Part shown: piece by piece, positions 30,771 through 32,022 of the stretch | Numbering within the stretch: the first letter of the stretch is position 1 | Layout of the letters: each line of letters opens with the position of its first letter | Source of the DNA: Candidatus Woesearchaeota archaeon | GTDB lineage: Archaea > Nanobdellota > Nanobdellia > Woesearchaeales > ARS49 | DNA length: 32,022 nt | Assembly (NCBI GenBank): GCA_026394935.1 | Contig: JAPLZR010000008.1 | Location: 1-32,022, forward strand | Direction: 5' to 3' | The notes under the pieces: generated by a model | The model's database searches: none | The model's input: the letters and a program-made list of their open reading frames with translations, nothing else | Told to the model about the DNA's origin: nothing | Translations under genes and position numbers: made by a program

Positions 30771-31229
30771 ATGAAAAAAACTGACATAATACTTTTAACC
30801 CAACTAAGACAAAACGGCAGGATAACGCTGACAGACCTGTCCAGAAAAACAAACCTTCCAGTAAGCACGCTCCATGAACGGCTCAAAAAACACCTGGAAA
30901 GCGGACTCATCAGACCAGGAATGCTAATGGACTTTGAAAAACTCGGATTCAAAACAAGAGCATACATACTCTTCGCTTCAGACGAAAAAGAAAAACTGTT
31001 CGGGTATCTGAAAGAGCACCCGAGCGTAAACTCCATAAGCAGAATAAACAACGGATGGAAACTGATAATGGAATGCGTATTCAAAGACATGTACTCGCTG
31101 GAAGAATTCATAGAAGAAATAGAAAAGAAATTCCACATCAAACAAAAAGAAGTACACTACGTGCTAAATGAAGTAAAACGCGAAGGATTCTTCACTCAGG
31201 AAAATACAGCGCTGAAGATGATGAGGTAA
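30771..31229 (+). CDS. Lrp/AsnC-like transcriptional regulator
   Basis: The N terminus (about 1-55) is a winged helix-turn-helix of the Lrp/AsnC type: DIILLTQLRQNGRITLTDLSRKTNLPVSTLHERLKKHLESGLI. The remaining ~95 residues could be an effector or dimerisation domain of the RAM kind (FKTRAYILFASDEKEKLFGYLKEHPSVNSISRINNGWKLIMECVFKDMYSLEEFIEEIE), including the typical HP-V----I-G-W/D-L pattern. The 152 residues match the family. The ligand is not predictable. It sits between the kinase-like gene and the second pilin cluster and could regulate either. GGTGAT precedes the start. Confidence 0.85.
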   Translation: MKKTDIILLTQLRQNGRITLTDLSRKTNLPVSTLHERLKKHLESGLIRPGMLMDFEKLGFKTRAYILFASDEKEKLFGYLKEHPSVNSISRINNGWKLIMECVFKDMYSLEEFIEEIEKKFHIKQKEVHYVLNEVKREGFFTQENTALKMMR

Positions 31230-31296
31230 CCCACGCGGACAAAAGTTTAAATACCAGCACACACACGATAATCCCAATAACAAACGAGGTGTCAAA

Positions 31297-31605
31297 ATGA
31301 AAGGCCAAGGATTACCAATCAGCACAATTATCATCGCAGCACTAGGAATACTGGTTCTAGTCGTAATAGGCGCCATATTCGGCAGTCAAATAAGCAAATT
31401 TGGAAAGGCAGCAAGCGAATGCCAGGGAAGATGCTACAAAGCAAGCCCGCCAGTCGGAGTAATGCCAGGAGTATTTGACCCAAACAAATGCAATGCAGAC
31501 TTTGAAACAAAACTAAGCGGAGCATGGATACCAAAAAGCATGCCATCAAAAGTAGACAACCCCGGAGAGTGGAGATGCGACGAATGCTGCATTCTAACAG
31601 GATAG
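31297..31605 (+). CDS. Small pilin-like protein E (KGQG type)
   Basis: MKGQGLPISTIIIAALGILVLVVIGAIFG is a near-canonical class III/type IV pilin-like precursor, with cleavage expected near KG-Q. The 102-residue product has a short Cys-rich head (CQGRCYKASPPVG, NPNKCN-like, CDECC). TTTAAA (31246-31251) is 48.5 nt upstream and GAGGTG precedes the ATG, so this is one of the few leadered genes. It overlaps, in another frame, a tandem paralogue with the same GQGLPISTIIIAALG core. Confidence 0.75.
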   Translation: MKGQGLPISTIIIAALGILVLVVIGAIFGSQISKFGKAASECQGRCYKASPPVGVMPGVFDPNKCNADFETKLSGAWIPKSMPSKVDNPGEWRCDECCILTG

Positions 31606-31850
31606 GACAAGGACTGCCAATAAGCACGATAATAATAGCGGCGCTTGGACTAATAGTTCTAATAATAATGGCAGTGATGGTACAGCAAAGAACAACAATC
31701 TTCAGCAAAAACCTCAAAAATGCATCAGAAGACGTCTGTGCACCTACAAACGAAATAAAATCAATGGGAACAGACTGCGACACAATATACGCAACATTCA
31801 CAGACCTCGCGCCAGGACAAATCTGCTGCAGAAAAGGCACAGCCAAATAG
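31584..31850 (+). CDS. Small pilin-like protein F, tandem paralogue of E
   Basis: After MLHSNRI comes GQGLPISTIIIAALGLIVLIIMAVMVQQ, almost identical to the signal helix of the preceding gene, followed by a different Cys-containing head (DVCAPTNEIKS, TDCDTIY, GQICCRKG). The track start at 31524 is unlikely since it lies deep in the upstream gene. 31584 or 31575 give a short basic leader. The coding region begins inside the previous gene and depends on coupled translation. The 88-residue size fits a minor pilin. Confidence 0.65.
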   Translation: MLHSNRIGQGLPISTIIIAALGLIVLIIMAVMVQQRTTIFSKNLKNASEDVCAPTNEIKSMGTDCDTIYATFTDLAPGQICCRKGTAK

Positions 31851-31885
31851 CAAGACTTTTATACTTATTTCCCAGATTTTCATTT

Positions 31886-31996
31886 ATGAAAAAGGGGCAA
31901 CAAACAGACTTCTGGAAGTATCTGACCTATATAATACTTGTACTGGCAATGTTTGCCGTGCTCATATACATACTTAAAACAAAGGTACTGCCATGA
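31886..31996 (+). CDS. 36-residue single-helix protein with KKGQQ start
   Basis: This ORF is too short for the track. MKKGQQTDFWKYLTYIILVLAMFAVLIYILK is one TM helix with a KGQ junction and almost no head domain. TTTATA at 31858-31863 is 25.5 nt upstream, as in the leaderless genes of this window, which supports it as real. Its stop overlaps the next start (ATGA). It could be a filament-associated micro-subunit. Confidence 0.6.
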   Translation: MKKGQQTDFWKYLTYIILVLAMFAVLIYILKTKVLP

Positions 31997-32022
31997 ACAA
32001 AAAAGGATTCGAACTAAAAGAC
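31993..32022 (+). CDS. Pilin-like protein, first ten codons (cut by window edge)
   Basis: MNKKGFELKD resembles the KKGFELQ junction of pilin-like protein B and overlaps the preceding micro-gene by ATGA. It is therefore probably the next pilin-like subunit of the same operon. Only ten codons are visible. Confidence 0.5.
   Translation, partial: MNKKGFELKD

Overview
The window looks like a piece of chromosome from a small-genome archaeon, most probably a DPANN lineage of the Woesearchaeota/Pacearchaeota type. The information-processing genes are archaeal: archaeal-type TyrRS, RFC small subunit, pelota, heterodimeric PheRS, ribosomal proteins eL14 and eL34, and RNase P Rpp30. Promoters are archaeal TATA boxes (TTTAAA or TTTATA). 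Most other proteins are secreted or membrane proteins without clear homologues, which is typical of DPANN. Placement below domain level is inference. I see no rRNA, tRNA, CRISPR array, IS element or phage genes.

Layout. (1) 1-2515: partial tyrS on the minus strand, a cloverleaf-shaped inverted-repeat element between divergent promoters, then a Cas4/RecB-like Fe-S nuclease, a PRC-barrel protein and rfcS. (2) 2580-8409, minus strand: an envelope cluster with a membrane-anchored three-repeat beta protein, a seven-TM protein with a large C-terminal domain, and three tandem paralogous lipoproteins. (3) 8482-16129: pelota, a small CxxCH protein, a TrmB-like regulator with a long structured leader, pheS-pheT, eL34-eL14, a bacterial-type RluB/RsuA pseudouridine synthase, and Rpp30. 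(4) 16104-27979: a membrane-anchored Cys-rich protein, divergent from a tightly overlapping seven-gene operon. That operon encodes two secreted Cys-rich proteins, a 1584-residue cell-surface protein, and pilin-like proteins with class III-type (KAQ/RAQ/KGF) N termini. (5) 27976-32022: an AbrB-PhoU regulator, divergent across a TATA-centred palindrome from a membrane protein with an APH-kinase-like domain, then an Lrp-like regulator and a second cluster of at least four small pilin-like genes running off the end.

The most interesting candidate system is the 16.7-28.0 kb operon, read together with the 31.3-32.0 kb cluster. It encodes at least eight pilin-like subunits (one cut by the window edge), cotranscribed with or close to giant Cys-rich surface proteins, but with no ATPase or platform protein in view. 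This suggests an uncharacterised DPANN surface filament or attachment apparatus.

Promoter geometry is unusually regular. Genes without a Shine-Dalgarno site start 25-30 nt from the TATA centre (leaderless). Genes with one start about 46-52 nt away. Several divergent pairs appear to share one palindromic TATA box. The + strand is A>T and C>G in genes of both orientations, which indicates a strong strand skew. Two segments (about 16681-17120 and 28927-30714) break it and may be recent arrivals or inversions.
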